Assembly (NCBI RefSeq): GCF_000855665.1
Contig: NZ_JXSS01000062.1
Location: 62,001 to 126,000 of the forward strand
Direction: 5' to 3'
Length of the DNA: 64,000 nucleotides
Origin: Lysobacter sp. A03
Lineage (GTDB): Bacteria; Pseudomonadota; Gammaproteobacteria; Xanthomonadales; Xanthomonadaceae
Shown here: positions 53,194 to 63,953 of the stretch, in pieces
How positions within the stretch are numbered: the stretch's first letter is position 1
How the letters are laid out: the number at the start of each line of letters is the position of its first letter
Translations under genes and position numbers: made by a program
Notes under the pieces: model-generated
Seen by the model: the letters and a program-made list of their open reading frames with translations, nothing else
Told to the model about the DNA's origin: nothing
Databases searched by the model: none

Positions 53194-53874
53194 ATGAATG
53201 ACCTGATTCCTTCGTCCGAGGGACTGCGCGCGGCTTCGGCCAGCCTGGTGGCTGCGCTCGCGTCGCACTCGGATCCCGAGTTCCGGCTCAGTGTGCTCAA
53301 ACGGCTCGCCCGCCGTCTCGGCGAGTCACACTATCCGGTGTTCCTGCGCATCCTGGGCGTGATTGCCGAGAGTGACGATTTGCGCGCGCAGCGCCTGCTT
53401 GCCGATACGTTCGGGCTGGCACTGCGCCGCATGGACCTCCCCGGCGGGGCGCTGAGTTCATGGGGCGCGACCGGCCTTCCCGACAGCAAGACACCCGTGG
53501 CGGCCAGCACGTTTTCCGGCAACTTCTTTGGCGCCACCCCGCAACGGCTGTTGGGCCCATTGGAGTACCTGGCGGTATGGCACTTGCAACGCACCCAGCG
53601 CCAGTTGCTCGGGCGCGATGCTTTTGTTTTGGCGACCGCGCGCCTGGTGGCGCTGCTCAACCACAGCGAGGACGCGCGTCGACTGTATCCCCAGAAGCTC
53701 GCCGTTGACGCCCAGAACGAGCTGGAAGGGGCCTACACCCGGACCACTCGCGAGCGCCTCGCCGCGATGGCCTTGGCATGGCAGTCGGGACAATCACCCG
53801 AAGACGTCGCGCGCGCCGCGTTGGGGGTCGCTCCGGACTCACGGGAGGGTCAGTGGGTTGTCCATGATCTCTAG
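53194..53874 (+). CDS. Protein of unknown function at the T3SS boundary
   Basis: A 226-residue soluble helical protein. Features seen are LVAALASHSDPEFRLSVLKRLARRLGES (HEAT-like helices), a central loop with SGNFFGATPQRLLGP, and a helical C-terminal part (YLAVWHLQRTQRQLLGRDAFVLA). I recognise no family. Length and position recall gatekeeper or chaperone proteins such as SctW, but the sequence does not support that. The thrS promoter starts 40 bases after its stop, so it marks the edge of the inserted secretion locus. Confidence 0.62.
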   Translation: MNDLIPSSEGLRAASASLVAALASHSDPEFRLSVLKRLARRLGESHYPVFLRILGVIAESDDLRAQRLLADTFGLALRRMDLPGGALSSWGATGLPDSKTPVAASTFSGNFFGATPQRLLGPLEYLAVWHLQRTQRQLLGRDAFVLATARLVALLNHSEDARRLYPQKLAVDAQNELEGAYTRTTRERLAAMALAWQSGQSPEDVARAALGVAPDSREGQWVVHDL

Positions 53875-53914
53875 TCGCAGACACGCGTGGGCATGTCCGC
53901 TTTGCCCGTGGCCG

Positions 53915-53943
53915 TTGACTTGCACCGCCGAGTCCACAATATT
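53915..53943 (+). promoter_or_regulatory. Promoter of thrS
   Basis: TTGACT (53915-53920) and AATATT (53938-53943) are 17 bases apart, a good sigma-70 match in GC-rich surroundings. Transcription would begin near 53950, giving a leader of about 200 bases that holds the peptide and terminator described next. Confidence 0.7.
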
Positions 53944-54020
53944 AGAAGGTCATGCGGTGAGACTTCGCCGCCCCGTCCTGCAAAGGTGGCCCGCACCCAC
54001 GTGCCGGTCGAGTGTGTGAC

Positions 54021-54047
54021 ATGAGCACTACGCGCATTCAACGCTAG
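54021..54047 (+). CDS. Candidate thrS leader peptide
   Basis: An 8-residue open frame, MSTTRIQR, with tandem Thr codons ACT ACG at 54027-54032 and an Ile codon after. It lies between the thrS promoter and an intrinsic terminator. It is far too short for a gene-finder, and the initiation site has only a weak ribosome-binding sequence, so the call depends on the arrangement. Confidence 0.5.
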   Translation: MSTTRIQR

Positions 54048-54050
54048 AAC

Positions 54051-54096
54051 CGCCCCGGGCTTCCATTTCGATGCAGGCGCCCTGGGGCGCTTTTTT
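54051..54096 (+). terminator. Attenuator-type terminator upstream of thrS
   Basis: Stem AGGCGCC/GGCGCTT (54075-54092) with a CTGG loop runs into TTTTTT (54091-54096). CGCCCC at 54051-54056, just past the leader peptide stop, can pair instead with GGGGCG (54084-54089) and would break the terminator. A ribosome stalled on the Thr codons would leave that segment free; one that reached the stop would cover it. Confidence 0.65.
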
Positions 54097-54149
54097 CTTT
54101 TCGGGTCGGACGCTTTTCGACCTCCAGCCAGACACTTGTAGACACCGCC

Positions 54150-56051
54150 ATGATCGCAATTACCCTTCCCGACGGCAGTCGCCGTGAATTCGATGCACCC
54201 CTGAGCATTGCCGACGTGGCCGCATCTATCGGCCCGGGCCTGGCCAAGGCCGCGCTGGCTGGCAAGGTGGATGGCGATCTGGTCGATACCAGCTACTGCC
54301 TCACGGACGACGCCTCGCTGGAAATCGTCACCGACAAGCATCCCGACGCGCTGGAAGTGATCCGCCATTCGACGGCGCACCTGCTCGCCCAGGCAGTGCA
54401 GCGGCTGTTCCCGGGCACCCAGGTCACGATCGGGCCGGTGATCGAGAACGGTTTCTACTACGACTTCGCCTACGAGCGGCCCTTCACGCCCGAAGACCTG
54501 CCGGCGATCGAAGCGGAGATGCACAAGATCGCCAGGGAAGCGCTGCCCGTGACCCGGGACGTGAAGACGCGCCACGATGCGATCCATTTCTTCAACGGCA
54601 TTGGCGAGCACTTCAAGGCCGAGATCATCGCCTCGATCCCTGATGGCGAGGACCTCTCCCTTTACACGCAGGGCGAGTTCACCGACCTGTGCCGCGGGCC
54701 GCACGTCCCCAGCACCGACAAACTGCGCAGTTTCAAGTTGATGAAGGTCGCCGGTGCGTACTGGCGGGGCGACCACAACAACCAGATGCTCACCCGCATC
54801 TACGGCACTGCCTGGCTCAACGACAAGGACCTGAAGGCGCACCTGCTGCAGCTGGAGGAGGCCGAGAAGCGCGACCACCGCAAGATCGGCCGCCAGCAGG
54901 ACCTGTTCCACATGCAGGAAGAGGCGCCGGGCCTGGTGTTCTGGCACCCGAAGGGTTGGGCGATCTGGCAGGTGGTGGAGCAGTACATGCGCGGGGTGTA
55001 TCGCAACAGCGGCTACGACGAGGTGCGCTGCCCGCAGATTCTCGACGTATCGCTGTGGAAGCAGTCCGGCCACTGGGACAACTACCAGGAGAACATGTTT
55101 TTCACCGAGTCGGAGAAGCGCACCTACGCGCTGAAGCCGATGAACTGCCCCGGCCACGTCCAGGTCTTCAACCACGGCCTGCACAGCTACCGTGACCTGC
55201 CGATCCGCTATGGCGAGTTCGGCGCCTGTCACCGCAACGAGCCGTCGGGCGCGCTGCACGGGATTCTCCGCGTCCGGGGTTTCACCCAGGACGATGGCCA
55301 CGTGTTCTGCACCGAGGCCCAGATCGAGTCCGAGGTCACGGCGTTCCACCAGCAGGCGATGAAGGTGTACGAGGATTTCGGGTTCACCGACGTGCAGGTC
55401 AAGCTTGCCCTGCGTCCGGAGCCGCGCATGGGCGACAACGAGACCTGGGACAAGGCCGAAGAGGCACTGCGCCTGGCGCTGCGTGCCACCGGGGTGGAGT
55501 GGGAGGAACTGCCCGGCGAGGGTGCCTTCTACGGCCCGAAGGTCGAGTACCACCTGAGCGATGCGATCGGGCGCACCTGGCAGCTGGGGACCATGCAGGT
55601 CGACTTCATGATGCCCGGCCGTCTTGGCGCGGAATACATTGATGAATCCAGCCAGCGCAAGCATCCCGTGATGCTGCACCGGGCCATCGTAGGCTCGATG
55701 GAGCGCTTCATCGGCATTCTCATCGAGCACCACGCCGGCCACTTTCCGGCCTGGCTGGCGCCCGTACAGGCCGTTGTGGGCAACATCACCGACGCCCAGG
55801 CCAGCTACGCGGCAGAAGTCGCCCAATCCCTTGCGGATCAAGGGTTCCGGGTGGAAAAGGATTTGCGCAACGAGAAAATCGGCCGTAAGATTCGCGAGCA
55901 CACGCTTCAGCGCGTGCCGTACCTGCTCGTGGTCGGAGACCGGGAAAAGGAAAACGGCCTGGTCGCGGTGCGCACGCGTGGGGGGGAAGATCTCGGTTCG
56001 ATGTCCGTTGCCGAGTTCGCTGCGCGTTTACGTAACGAAGACGCTCGCTGA
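54150..56051 (+). CDS. thrS: Threonyl-tRNA synthetase
   Basis: A 633-residue class II synthetase. The TGS domain begins [21 protein letters not shown]; the editing domain has [16 protein letters not shown]; the catalytic core has the zinc-binding Cys in [11 protein letters not shown], motif 2 ([20 protein letters not shown]) and motif 3 ([19 protein letters not shown]); the C-terminal anticodon-binding domain follows. It heads the standard thrS-infC-rpmI-rplT-pheS-pheT-ihfA order. It is probably controlled by the leader described at 54021-54096. Confidence 0.97.
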   Translation: MIAITLPDGSRREFDAPLSIADVAASIGPGLAKAALAGKVDGDLVDTSYCLTDDASLEIVTDKHPDALEVIRHSTAHLLAQAVQRLFPGTQVTIGPVIENGFYYDFAYERPFTPEDLPAIEAEMHKIAREALPVTRDVKTRHDAIHFFNGIGEHFKAEIIASIPDGEDLSLYTQGEFTDLCRGPHVPSTDKLRSFKLMKVAGAYWRGDHNNQMLTRIYGTAWLNDKDLKAHLLQLEEAEKRDHRKIGRQQDLFHMQEEAPGLVFWHPKGWAIWQVVEQYMRGVYRNSGYDEVRCPQILDVSLWKQSGHWDNYQENMFFTESEKRTYALKPMNCPGHVQVFNHGLHSYRDLPIRYGEFGACHRNEPSGALHGILRVRGFTQDDGHVFCTEAQIESEVTAFHQQAMKVYEDFGFTDVQVKLALRPEPRMGDNETWDKAEEALRLALRATGVEWEELPGEGAFYGPKVEYHLSDAIGRTWQLGTMQVDFMMPGRLGAEYIDESSQRKHPVMLHRAIVGSMERFIGILIEHHAGHFPAWLAPVQAVVGNITDAQASYAAEVAQSLADQGFRVEKDLRNEKIGRKIREHTLQRVPYLLVVGDREKENGLVAVRTRGGEDLGSMSVAEFAARLRNEDAR

Positions 56052-56116
56052 GGCAGCGTAGTCCATACTGTTTCAGCCGCAGCTGCGGCTGAACGACCCA
56101 TACCGGAGATTGCAAC

Positions 56117-56638
56117 ATCAGTACCCCCGACAAGCGGAACCGCAAGAATCAGGAGATCCGCGCGCTGAAAGTGCGCGTGATCGGCAGCGATGGCGAACAG
56201 GTCGGCGTGCTTTCACGCGACGAGGCGCTTGAGCTCGCCCAGGAAGCAGGTCTCGACCTGGTTGAAATCCAGCCGCACGGCGATCCGCCGGTTTGCCGCA
56301 TCATGGATTTCGGCAAGTTCATCTTCGATCTGCAAAAGAAGGCCAATCTGGCCAAGAAGAAGCAAAAGCAGGTCGAGATCAAGGAAATCAAGTTCCGCCC
56401 GGTCACCGATGAAGGTGACTACCAGATCAAGCTGCGCAACATGCGTCGCTTCCTGGAAGATGGCGACAAGATCAAGGTCAACATCCGTTTCCGTGGCCGC
56501 GAGATGCGCCACCAGGATCTCGGTCGCCAGATGGCGGACCGGATTGAACTGGATCTGGGTGAGGACATCGTCGTGGAGTCGCGTCCCCGTCTGGAAGGCC
56601 GTCAGATGGTGATGATGATCGCGCCGAAGAAGAAGTGA
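56117..56638 (+). CDS. infC: Translation initiation factor IF-3, ATC start codon
   Basis: A 173-residue IF-3 whose frame starts at ATC (56117): [20 protein letters not shown], the usual N terminus of xanthomonad IF-3. GGAG at 56105-56108 is spaced 8 bases upstream, which fixes this start. The nearest standard start in frame (GTG at 56171) would cut off the N-terminal domain's first helix. E. coli infC also uses a rare start (ATT), through which IF-3 represses its own translation. Both IF-3 domains are complete, with [12 protein letters not shown] and the C-terminal [19 protein letters not shown]. Confidence 0.95.
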   Translation: MSTPDKRNRKNQEIRALKVRVIGSDGEQVGVLSRDEALELAQEAGLDLVEIQPHGDPPVCRIMDFGKFIFDLQKKANLAKKKQKQVEIKEIKFRPVTDEGDYQIKLRNMRRFLEDGDKIKVNIRFRGREMRHQDLGRQMADRIELDLGEDIVVESRPRLEGRQMVMMIAPKKK

Positions 56639-56693
56639 CCGCGCGCTGCCGCCTGGCAGCCGCACACCCGCACGATGCCTTCCGCCATTTGTG

Positions 56694-56722
56694 TTGCGCA
56701 CACCTTGCGCTGCCGGCATAAT
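56694..56722 (+). promoter_or_regulatory. Candidate promoter and leader of rpmI-rplT
   Basis: TTGCGC (56694-56699) and CATAAT (56717-56722) are 17 bases apart. Transcription would begin near 56730 and give a leader of about 150 bases before rpmI. That leader contains a perfect small hairpin, TGATCC/GGATCA (56773-56789). Confidence 0.5.
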
Positions 56723-56876
56723 GGGCGGCCCGGTTCGCCGGGGTTGTTGTTTGCAGTTTCAGGACCTGTTGCTGATCCTTTTCGGATCAATGACTTATCG
56801 ACCGATACGGGCAGGACGGAAAGTGTGGCCATGCCACCGCCCATGTCAGTGACATATACCCGAAAGGACCTTCGCA

Positions 56877-57074
56877 ATGCCCAAGATCAAAACCCACCGT
56901 GGGGCGGCCAAGCGTTTTCGCAAGACCGCGTCCGGCAAGTTCAAGTGCGGCCACGCCAACCGTAGCCACATCCTCACCAAGAAGGCGACCAAGCGGAAGC
57001 GCAACCTGAGGCAGACGAATTACGCCCGCCCGGAAGACGCTGGCCGTATCAATCGCATGCTGCCGTACGCCTGA
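56877..57074 (+). CDS. rpmI: 50S ribosomal protein L35
   Basis: A 65-residue basic protein starting [20 protein letters not shown], with [18 protein letters not shown], fully typical of L35. It precedes rplT by 13 bases in the infC-rpmI-rplT order. Confidence 0.97.
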   Translation: MPKIKTHRGAAKRFRKTASGKFKCGHANRSHILTKKATKRKRNLRQTNYARPEDAGRINRMLPYA

Positions 57075-57087
57075 GGAGGACTGAGAA

Positions 57088-57447
57088 ATGGCACGAGTCA
57101 AACGTGGTGTACAGGCGCGCCGTCGCCACAAGAAGGTGTTGGACCTCGCCAAGGGCTATTACCATGCCCGCCGCAAGGTTTATCGCGTCGCCCATCAGGC
57201 CGTCATCAAGGCACAGCAGTACGCCTACATCGGCCGCAAGCAGAAGAAGCGCAACTTCCGTTCGTTGTGGATCACCCGCATCAATGCGGCTGCACGCATG
57301 AATGGCATGAGCTACAGCCGCTTCATGAATGGCCTGATGAAGGCCGGCATCACCCTCGATCGCAAGGTGCTGGCGGACATCGCCGTGCACGACGCGGCGG
57401 GTTTTGCCGCGCTCACCGAGAAGGCCAAGGGCGCGCTCGCAGCGTAA
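57088..57447 (+). CDS. rplT: 50S ribosomal protein L20
   Basis: A 119-residue protein starting [37 protein letters not shown], typical of L20, with [23 protein letters not shown]20 is an early assembly protein and, in other bacteria, represses its own operon by binding the leader mRNA. GAGGA precedes the ATG. Confidence 0.97.
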   Translation: MARVKRGVQARRRHKKVLDLAKGYYHARRKVYRVAHQAVIKAQQYAYIGRKQKKRNFRSLWITRINAAARMNGMSYSRFMNGLMKAGITLDRKVLADIAVHDAAGFAALTEKAKGALAA

Positions 57448-58563
<1,116 letters not shown>

Positions 58564-58579
58564 GCCAGGGATCGATTGA

Positions 58580-60973
58580 ATGAAGTTTTCCGAAAACTGG
58601 CTGCGCCAGCACGTATCCACTACTGCCAGCCACGACGAGCTTGTCGCCACCCTCACCGCGATCGGGCTGGAGGTGGAAGAGGTCACCCGCATCGGCGACT
58701 CCCTCGACAACGTTGTCGTGTCGCGGATCGTATCGGCCGAGAAGCACCCGGAGGCCGACCGCCTGCAGGTGTGCCAGGTCGATGCCGGCAACGGCGAGCT
58801 GGTGCAGATCGTCTGCGGCGCACCCAATGCTCGTGCCGGCCTGTTGGCTCCGTTGGCAAAAGTCGGGGCGGTCCTGCCCGGGGGCATGAAAATCGAGGCG
58901 GCCAGGCTGCGCGGCGTCGAGTCGTTCGGGATGCTGTGTTCGGCCAAGGAGTTGGGCACTGACAGCGATGCGTCCGGCCTGCTGGAACTGCCTGGCACTG
59001 CGGCACCGGGCACGCCGGTAGCCAAGCTGCTCGGCCTTCCCGATTCCGCGATCGAGATCAAGCTAACCCCCAACCGCGCCGACTGCTACGGCGTTCGTGG
59101 CATCGCCTTCGACGTGGCGGCGGCCGCCGATGCGGACGTGTCGGTGTTGAGCATGGAGCCGGTCACAGCACGTATTGAGGACGCACTGTCGATCGAGCTG
59201 GATGCTGGCGCCGACGCGCCGCGCTACTGCGGCCGCGTGCTGCGCGATATCGATGCCACCGCGACCACCCCGCTGTGGATGGCCGAGCGGCTGCGTCGCA
59301 GCGGTGTGCGCCCGGTATCGCTGCTGGTGGATGTCACCCAGTACGTGATGCTGGAGCTCGGCCAGCCGATGCATGCCTTCGATCGCGATCTGCTGAGCGG
59401 TGGCACGGTTGGCGTCCGTCGCGCCCGCGCAGGGGAGCGGCTCAAGCTTCTGGATGGTCGCGAGGCCGAGCTCGATCCGCAGTTCCTGCTCGTCACCGAT
59501 GCCGACATGCCGATCGCGCTGGCGGGGATCATGGGCGGGTTTGATGCGCGCGTGACCGAGGCGACTCGCAGCGTGTTCCTCGAGGCCGCACACTTTGCAC
59601 CCGCAGCGATCATCGGCCGAAGCCGCAAACTGGGACTGCACACCGATGCCAGCCACCGCTTCGAGCGCGGCGTGGACCCCGAACTTCCGCGCGTCGCCAT
59701 CGAGTACGCCACACGGATGATCCTTGATGTCGCCGGCGGTACCGCCGGGCCGGTGGTGGAGGCGGCGCTCCAGGAGCACCTGCCACAGCCACAGCCGATC
59801 GTTTTGCGCCGTGAGCGGCTCTCGCGCGTGCTTGGTATCGAGGTGCCGGATGCGCGGGTCGATCGCATTCTCCGTGCACTGGGCTTGCAGGTGGAAGCGC
59901 GAGAGGAAGGCTGGAAGGTCATCGCTCCCAGTCGGCGCTTCGACATCGCGATCGAGGAGGATCTGATCGAGGAGGTGGCCCGCATCCACGGCTACGACAA
60001 TATTCCGACCACGCTGCCGGGCGGGGCGTCGCGACTCGCCGCGCCTAGCGAAACCGTGGTCGAAGGCGGCGATATCCGCCGCCACATGGCCTCGCGCGAT
60101 TATCTGGAGGCGATCAACTACGCGTTTGTGGATGGCGACCTGCTCGATTCGTGGACCGCATCGCACGGCGCGGTGGCGATTGCCAATCCCCTCAGCGCCG
60201 AGCTCGGCGTAATGCGCACGATGCTGTTGCCGGGTCTGGTCTCGGCGCTGGCGCGAAATGCCGCGCGACAACAATCCCGGGTCCGCCTGTTCGAGCTCGG
60301 CAATGTCTTCACTGCGGCGGACGGCGAGGCGCCGCTGCACACCCAGCGCATCGCAGCGGTGGCCTGCGGGGATGCGGCTGTCGAGCAATGGGGCCAGCCG
60401 TCGCGCGAGGTTGGCTTCCACGATCTGCAGGGCGATCTGGAGAGCCTCGCCGCGCTGTCTGACGCGCGCCTGGAATACGAACCCGTCGTCACGCCCTGGG
60501 CGCACCCCGGGCGCTGTGCCCGTGTCCTCCGTAGAGCCGAGACAGGCGCGTCGACGCCGCTGGGCTGGATAGCCCAGCTGCACCCACGCCTGCTGCAGAC
60601 CCTGGAAATCGATGTCGACGTGATCGCCTTCGAGCTGGATCTGGAGTCCTTGCAGGCCCGACCGGTGCCCAAGGCAAGCGTGCGCTCGCGGTATCCGTCG
60701 GTGCGGCGGGATCTGGCATTTGTGCTGCCCGAAGGCGTGCCTTGGGGCGACGTTGCGCGGAGTGTCCGCAAAGCGGCCGGCCCGGTCCTGCGCGATCTGG
60801 TCCTGTTCGATCGCTACCAGGGCAAAGGCGTGGAATCCGGATGCAAGAGTCTTGCTATGGGCTTGATTTTGCAGGAAGAATCCCGCACGCTCATTGAGTC
60901 TGACGTCGATCGAGTCGTGGCTTCCGTCACGTCTTCCATGCTTTCCGATCACGCAGCAAAGATTCGGGACTGA
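58580..60973 (+). CDS. pheT: Phenylalanyl-tRNA synthetase beta subunit
   Basis: A 797-residue beta subunit. It carries an N-terminal tRNA-binding (EMAP-like) domain with EKHPEADRLQVCQVDAG and IVCGAPNARAG, the B3/B4 editing region, B5 domain, a catalytic-like core (EEDLIEEVARIHGYDNIPTTLP), and the C-terminal anticodon-binding FDX-ACB domain (SRYPSVRRDLAFVLPEGVPW). Length matches the family. ihfA follows after 60 bases. Confidence 0.97.
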   Translation: MKFSENWLRQHVSTTASHDELVATLTAIGLEVEEVTRIGDSLDNVVVSRIVSAEKHPEADRLQVCQVDAGNGELVQIVCGAPNARAGLLAPLAKVGAVLPGGMKIEAARLRGVESFGMLCSAKELGTDSDASGLLELPGTAAPGTPVAKLLGLPDSAIEIKLTPNRADCYGVRGIAFDVAAAADADVSVLSMEPVTARIEDALSIELDAGADAPRYCGRVLRDIDATATTPLWMAERLRRSGVRPVSLLVDVTQYVMLELGQPMHAFDRDLLSGGTVGVRRARAGERLKLLDGREAELDPQFLLVTDADMPIALAGIMGGFDARVTEATRSVFLEAAHFAPAAIIGRSRKLGLHTDASHRFERGVDPELPRVAIEYATRMILDVAGGTAGPVVEAALQEHLPQPQPIVLRRERLSRVLGIEVPDARVDRILRALGLQVEAREEGWKVIAPSRRFDIAIEEDLIEEVARIHGYDNIPTTLPGGASRLAAPSETVVEGGDIRRHMASRDYLEAINYAFVDGDLLDSWTASHGAVAIANPLSAELGVMRTMLLPGLVSALARNAARQQSRVRLFELGNVFTAADGEAPLHTQRIAAVACGDAAVEQWGQPSREVGFHDLQGDLESLAALSDARLEYEPVVTPWAHPGRCARVLRRAETGASTPLGWIAQLHPRLLQTLEIDVDVIAFELDLESLQARPVPKASVRSRYPSVRRDLAFVLPEGVPWGDVARSVRKAAGPVLRDLVLFDRYQGKGVESGCKSLAMGLILQEESRTLIESDVDRVVASVTSSMLSDHAAKIRD

Positions 60974-61033
60974 GCCGGTTTTCGGCCTTCAGCAGGCGAA
61001 CCGGGCACACAGCAGCAGGGGATGGAGCGGACA

Positions 61034-61336
61034 ATGGCGTTGACCAAGGCTGAAATGGCCGAGCGGTTGTTCGACGAGGTAGGCCTCAACAAGCGTGAGG
61101 CCAAGGAATTCGTCGACGCTTTCTTTGATTCCCTCCGTCAAGCTCTCCAGAGCGGGCGCCAGGTCAAGCTGTCCGGCTTCGGCAACTTCGATCTGCGGCG
61201 CAAGAAGGAGCGGCCGGGACGCAATCCCAAGACCGGTGAGGAGATTCCGATCTCCGCCCGAACTGTCGTTACCTTCCGTCCCGGCCAGAAGTTGAAGGAA
61301 CGCGTCGAGTCCTACGCCGGTACTGAAAATGCTTGA
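61034..61336 (+). CDS. ihfA: Integration host factor alpha subunit
   Basis: A 100-residue DNA-bending protein starting [31 protein letters not shown], with the beta-arm [27 protein letters not shown] that carries the DNA-intercalating Pro. It pairs with IhfB, not in this window. GGAG lies 5 bases before the ATG at 61034; an ATG at 61022 is also possible. It is the usual gene after pheT. Confidence 0.96.
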   Translation: MALTKAEMAERLFDEVGLNKREAKEFVDAFFDSLRQALQSGRQVKLSGFGNFDLRRKKERPGRNPKTGEEIPISARTVVTFRPGQKLKERVESYAGTENA

Positions 61337-61685
61337 TCCGGGCAGCAACCGCGAACTTCCGCCGATCCCGGCCAAGCGCTACTTCACCATTGGCGAGGTC
61401 AGCGAGCTGTGCGACGTCAAGCCCCACGTGCTGCGCTACTGGGAAACCGAGTTTCCTTCGCTCAAGCCGGTCAAGCGGCGCGGCAACCGGCGTTATTACC
61501 AGCGCCATGAAGTGCTGATGATCCGCCAGATCCGCGGCCTGCTCTACGAGCAGGGCTACACGATCGGTGGTGCACGCCTGCGGCTGGAAGGCGAGGAGGC
61601 CAAGGACGAATCAGCGCTGAGCACGCAGATCATCCGGCAGGTTCGGATGGAACTGGAGGAAGTGCTGCAGATGCTGCGCCGGTGA
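61329..61685 (+). CDS. MerR-family transcriptional regulator
   Basis: A 118-residue protein with an N-terminal MerR-type winged helix ([48 protein letters not shown]) and a short dimerization helix, but no C-terminal effector domain. It overlaps ihfA by 8 bases, a conserved arrangement in Pseudomonas and Xanthomonas. The target genes are unknown. Confidence 0.93.
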   Translation: MLDPGSNRELPPIPAKRYFTIGEVSELCDVKPHVLRYWETEFPSLKPVKRRGNRRYYQRHEVLMIRQIRGLLYEQGYTIGGARLRLEGEEAKDESALSTQIIRQVRMELEEVLQMLRR

Positions 61686-61737
61686 TACGGCGCACCGCAG
61701 TAGCCCGCGCAGGACTCGCGATTTATTGATTTTCAGC

Positions 61738-61743
61738 TATACT
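61738..61743 (+). promoter_or_regulatory. Candidate -10 element of tRNA-Pro
   Basis: TATACT lies 37 bases before the tRNA. The -35 region (around 61715) does not match well, so only the -10 is supported. Confidence 0.4.
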
Positions 61744-61778
61744 CTTGCGTCGCCGGAACCGCGGCGGACAGCAATATC

Positions 61779-61857
<79 letters not shown>

Positions 61858-61875
61858 ATTCCTGTGATTTGCCAA

Positions 61876-61908
61876 AATGCCTGCGGAGATTCCGCGGGCA
61901 TTATTTTT
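61876..61908 (+). terminator. Intrinsic terminator after tRNA-Pro
   Basis: A 12 bp stem, AATGCCTGCGGA with TCCGCGGGCATT (one G-T pair), around GAT, followed by ATTTTT. It lies 19 bases after the tRNA and close to the end of dxs on the other strand. Confidence 0.88.
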
Positions 61909-61947
61909 GCGCAATTGGACGGCGCGGCCCCGCCGGGCCAAGCAGGC

Positions 61948-63870
61948 TCAGATCGCCGCGGTGCGTGGCGGCGCGCTGTCGATGTCGTGCCAGCGCTGGA
62001 CAATCGCAGCGCCGATGCCCGCGACGTCCAGACCTGCCTCGGCCAGGAGTTCCTCGCGACTTCCGTGCGGCTGGAAGGCATCCGGCAGGCCCAGGTGCAA
62101 CATCGATACAGTGAGGCCCTCTGCCGCCAGCAGCTCGGCGACACCGCTGCCGGCGCCTCCGGCCACAACGTTGTCTTCCAAGGTGACGAACCCTTCGTGA
62201 TCGGCGGCAAGCTGCAGGATGAGCGCCCGATCAAGTGGCTTGACGAAGCGCATGTTGACCACGGTGAGCCCCAATGCCTCGCCGATCTGTTCCGCTGCGG
62301 GCAGCAGAGAGCCGAAGGCGAGCAGGGCGATACGCGAGCCGCGCCGGCGCAACTGGGCCTTGCCGATTTGCAGGACATCAAGCGTCGACTGCACGGCAAC
62401 GCCCGGACCGCTGCCGCGGGGATAGCGAACGGCAGCAGGGCCATTGAAGCGGAAGCCTGTGGACAGCATCTGGCGACACTCGTTCTCGTCCGCCGGCGCC
62501 ATCACCACCATATTGGGCACGCAGCGCAGGTAGCTCAGGTCGAGGTTGCCCGCGTGGGTTGCCCCGTCCGGTCCCACCACACCACCGCGGTCGATCGCAA
62601 ACAGCACGTCCAGCTCCTGCAGCGCCACGTCATGGACCAGCTGGTCGTAGCCGCGCTGAAGGAAAGTCGAGTAGATCGCGACCACGGGCTTGGCGCCCTC
62701 GCAGGCCATTCCGGCCGCCAGGGTGACGGCGTGCTGCTCGGCGATGGCGACATCGAAATAGCGCTGCGGATACTCCTTGCTGAAACGCACCAGGCCAGAG
62801 CCTTCGCGCATCGCCGGGGTAATACCCATCAGCTTGTCGTTGGCGGCGGCCATGTCGCAGATCCAGTCGCCGAAGACGTCGGTGTAGGTCACCTTCTTCG
62901 CGCCGGTCTTGCTGACCATTCCGAGCTCGGGATTGAACGGACCGACCGCGTGATAGCCGATCTGGTCGCCTTCGGCGCGCTCGTAGCCCTTGCCCTTGGT
63001 GGTGATGATGTGGAGCAGCTGCGGGCCCTTCATCCCCTGCAGGGTCTTCATGATGCCAACCAGGGCTTCCATGTCGTGGCCATCGATCGGGCCGGTGTAG
63101 TGGAAACCGAGCTCCTCGAACATGGTCGAGGGGACGAACATTCCCTTCCACTGCTCTTCCCAGCGTTTGACGAACTTCGCCGCCGGCCGGTTCTTGTCGC
63201 CAAGCAGCTTCTTGCCGCCTTCGCGGAGCGCATTGAGGGTGCGGCTGCCGGTCAACCGTCCGAGCATGCGGGTCACACCGCCGACGTTTTCGGAGATCGA
63301 CATCTGGTTGTCGTTGAGGATGACCAGCAGATTGGGCTCGACGCCGTCCGGGTCATCGCCCATGCCGCCGCCGTGCGCCAGCGCCTCGAAGGCCATGCCG
63401 CCGGTGATCGCGCCATCCCCGATGACGGCGACCACCTTGCGCTCATCGCCGGCGCGCTGGAGGGCAAGAGCCATGCCCAGGGCGGCCGAGATGCTGGTCG
63501 AGCTGTGGCCGACGCCGAAGGTATCGAATTCCGATTCGCCGCGCTTGGGGAAAGGCGATACGCCGTCCTTCTGCTTGACGGTCTGGATCACGTCGCGACG
63601 GCCGGTAAGGATCTTGTGCGGATAGGTCTGGTGACCCACGTCCCAGACCAACCTGTCGGTGGGCGTGTCGTAGAGCCAGTGCAACGCCACCGTCAGCTCG
63701 ATCACGCCCAGGCCCGCGCCAAAGTGTCCCCCGGACTGCGCGACCTGCTCGATCAGGTACGCCCGCAGCTCATCGGCGATGGCTGGTAGCTCCTCCACCG
63801 GGAACTGGCGCAGGTCGGCGGGCACCTGGATGCGCGAGAGACGGGGGTAGCGTTGCGGATCGATCATCAA
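61948..63870 (-). CDS. dxs: 1-Deoxy-D-xylulose-5-phosphate synthase
   Basis: A 640-residue thiamine-diphosphate enzyme that condenses pyruvate and glyceraldehyde 3-phosphate, the first step of the MEP isoprenoid pathway. Motifs: [17 protein letters not shown], the ThDP/Mg motif [36 protein letters not shown], and [17 protein letters not shown]. Length is normal. No ispA or xseB appears nearby. Confidence 0.97.
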   Translation of the reverse strand: MMIDPQRYPRLSRIQVPADLRQFPVEELPAIADELRAYLIEQVAQSGGHFGAGLGVIELTVALHWLYDTPTDRLVWDVGHQTYPHKILTGRRDVIQTVKQKDGVSPFPKRGESEFDTFGVGHSSTSISAALGMALALQRAGDERKVVAVIGDGAITGGMAFEALAHGGGMGDDPDGVEPNLLVILNDNQMSISENVGGVTRMLGRLTGSRTLNALREGGKKLLGDKNRPAAKFVKRWEEQWKGMFVPSTMFEELGFHYTGPIDGHDMEALVGIMKTLQGMKGPQLLHIITTKGKGYERAEGDQIGYHAVGPFNPELGMVSKTGAKKVTYTDVFGDWICDMAAANDKLMGITPAMREGSGLVRFSKEYPQRYFDVAIAEQHAVTLAAGMACEGAKPVVAIYSTFLQRGYDQLVHDVALQELDVLFAIDRGGVVGPDGATHAGNLDLSYLRCVPNMVVMAPADENECRQMLSTGFRFNGPAAVRYPRGSGPGVAVQSTLDVLQIGKAQLRRRGSRIALLAFGSLLPAAEQIGEALGLTVVNMRFVKPLDRALILQLAADHEGFVTLEDNVVAGGAGSGVAELLAAEGLTVSMLHLGLPDAFQPHGSREELLAEAGLDVAGIGAAIVQRWHDIDSAPPRTAAI

Positions 63871-63953
63871 TACGGTGTCGGACGGTGGTACGCCATTGTC
63901 CCGCTCGGGTCGCGGCGGGGCAAGGCGAGCCGGCGCAGCGCTGCCGGAGGAGT

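Noticed and set aside
53194-53874. SctW (YopN/HrpJ/InvE) gatekeeper
   Set aside because: Position fits, but the protein is shorter than SctW and no family motif was seen.
34004-53914. Type III locus as a genomic island integrated at tRNA-Val
   Set aside because: No integrase, no repeat of the tRNA 3' end at the far boundary, and the locus looks similar in composition to its surroundings. An ancient insertion is possible but not shown.
53875-54149. T-box riboswitch for thrS
   Set aside because: No T-box consensus sequence was found, and T-boxes are not expected in this group; the short leader peptide with terminator explains the region better.
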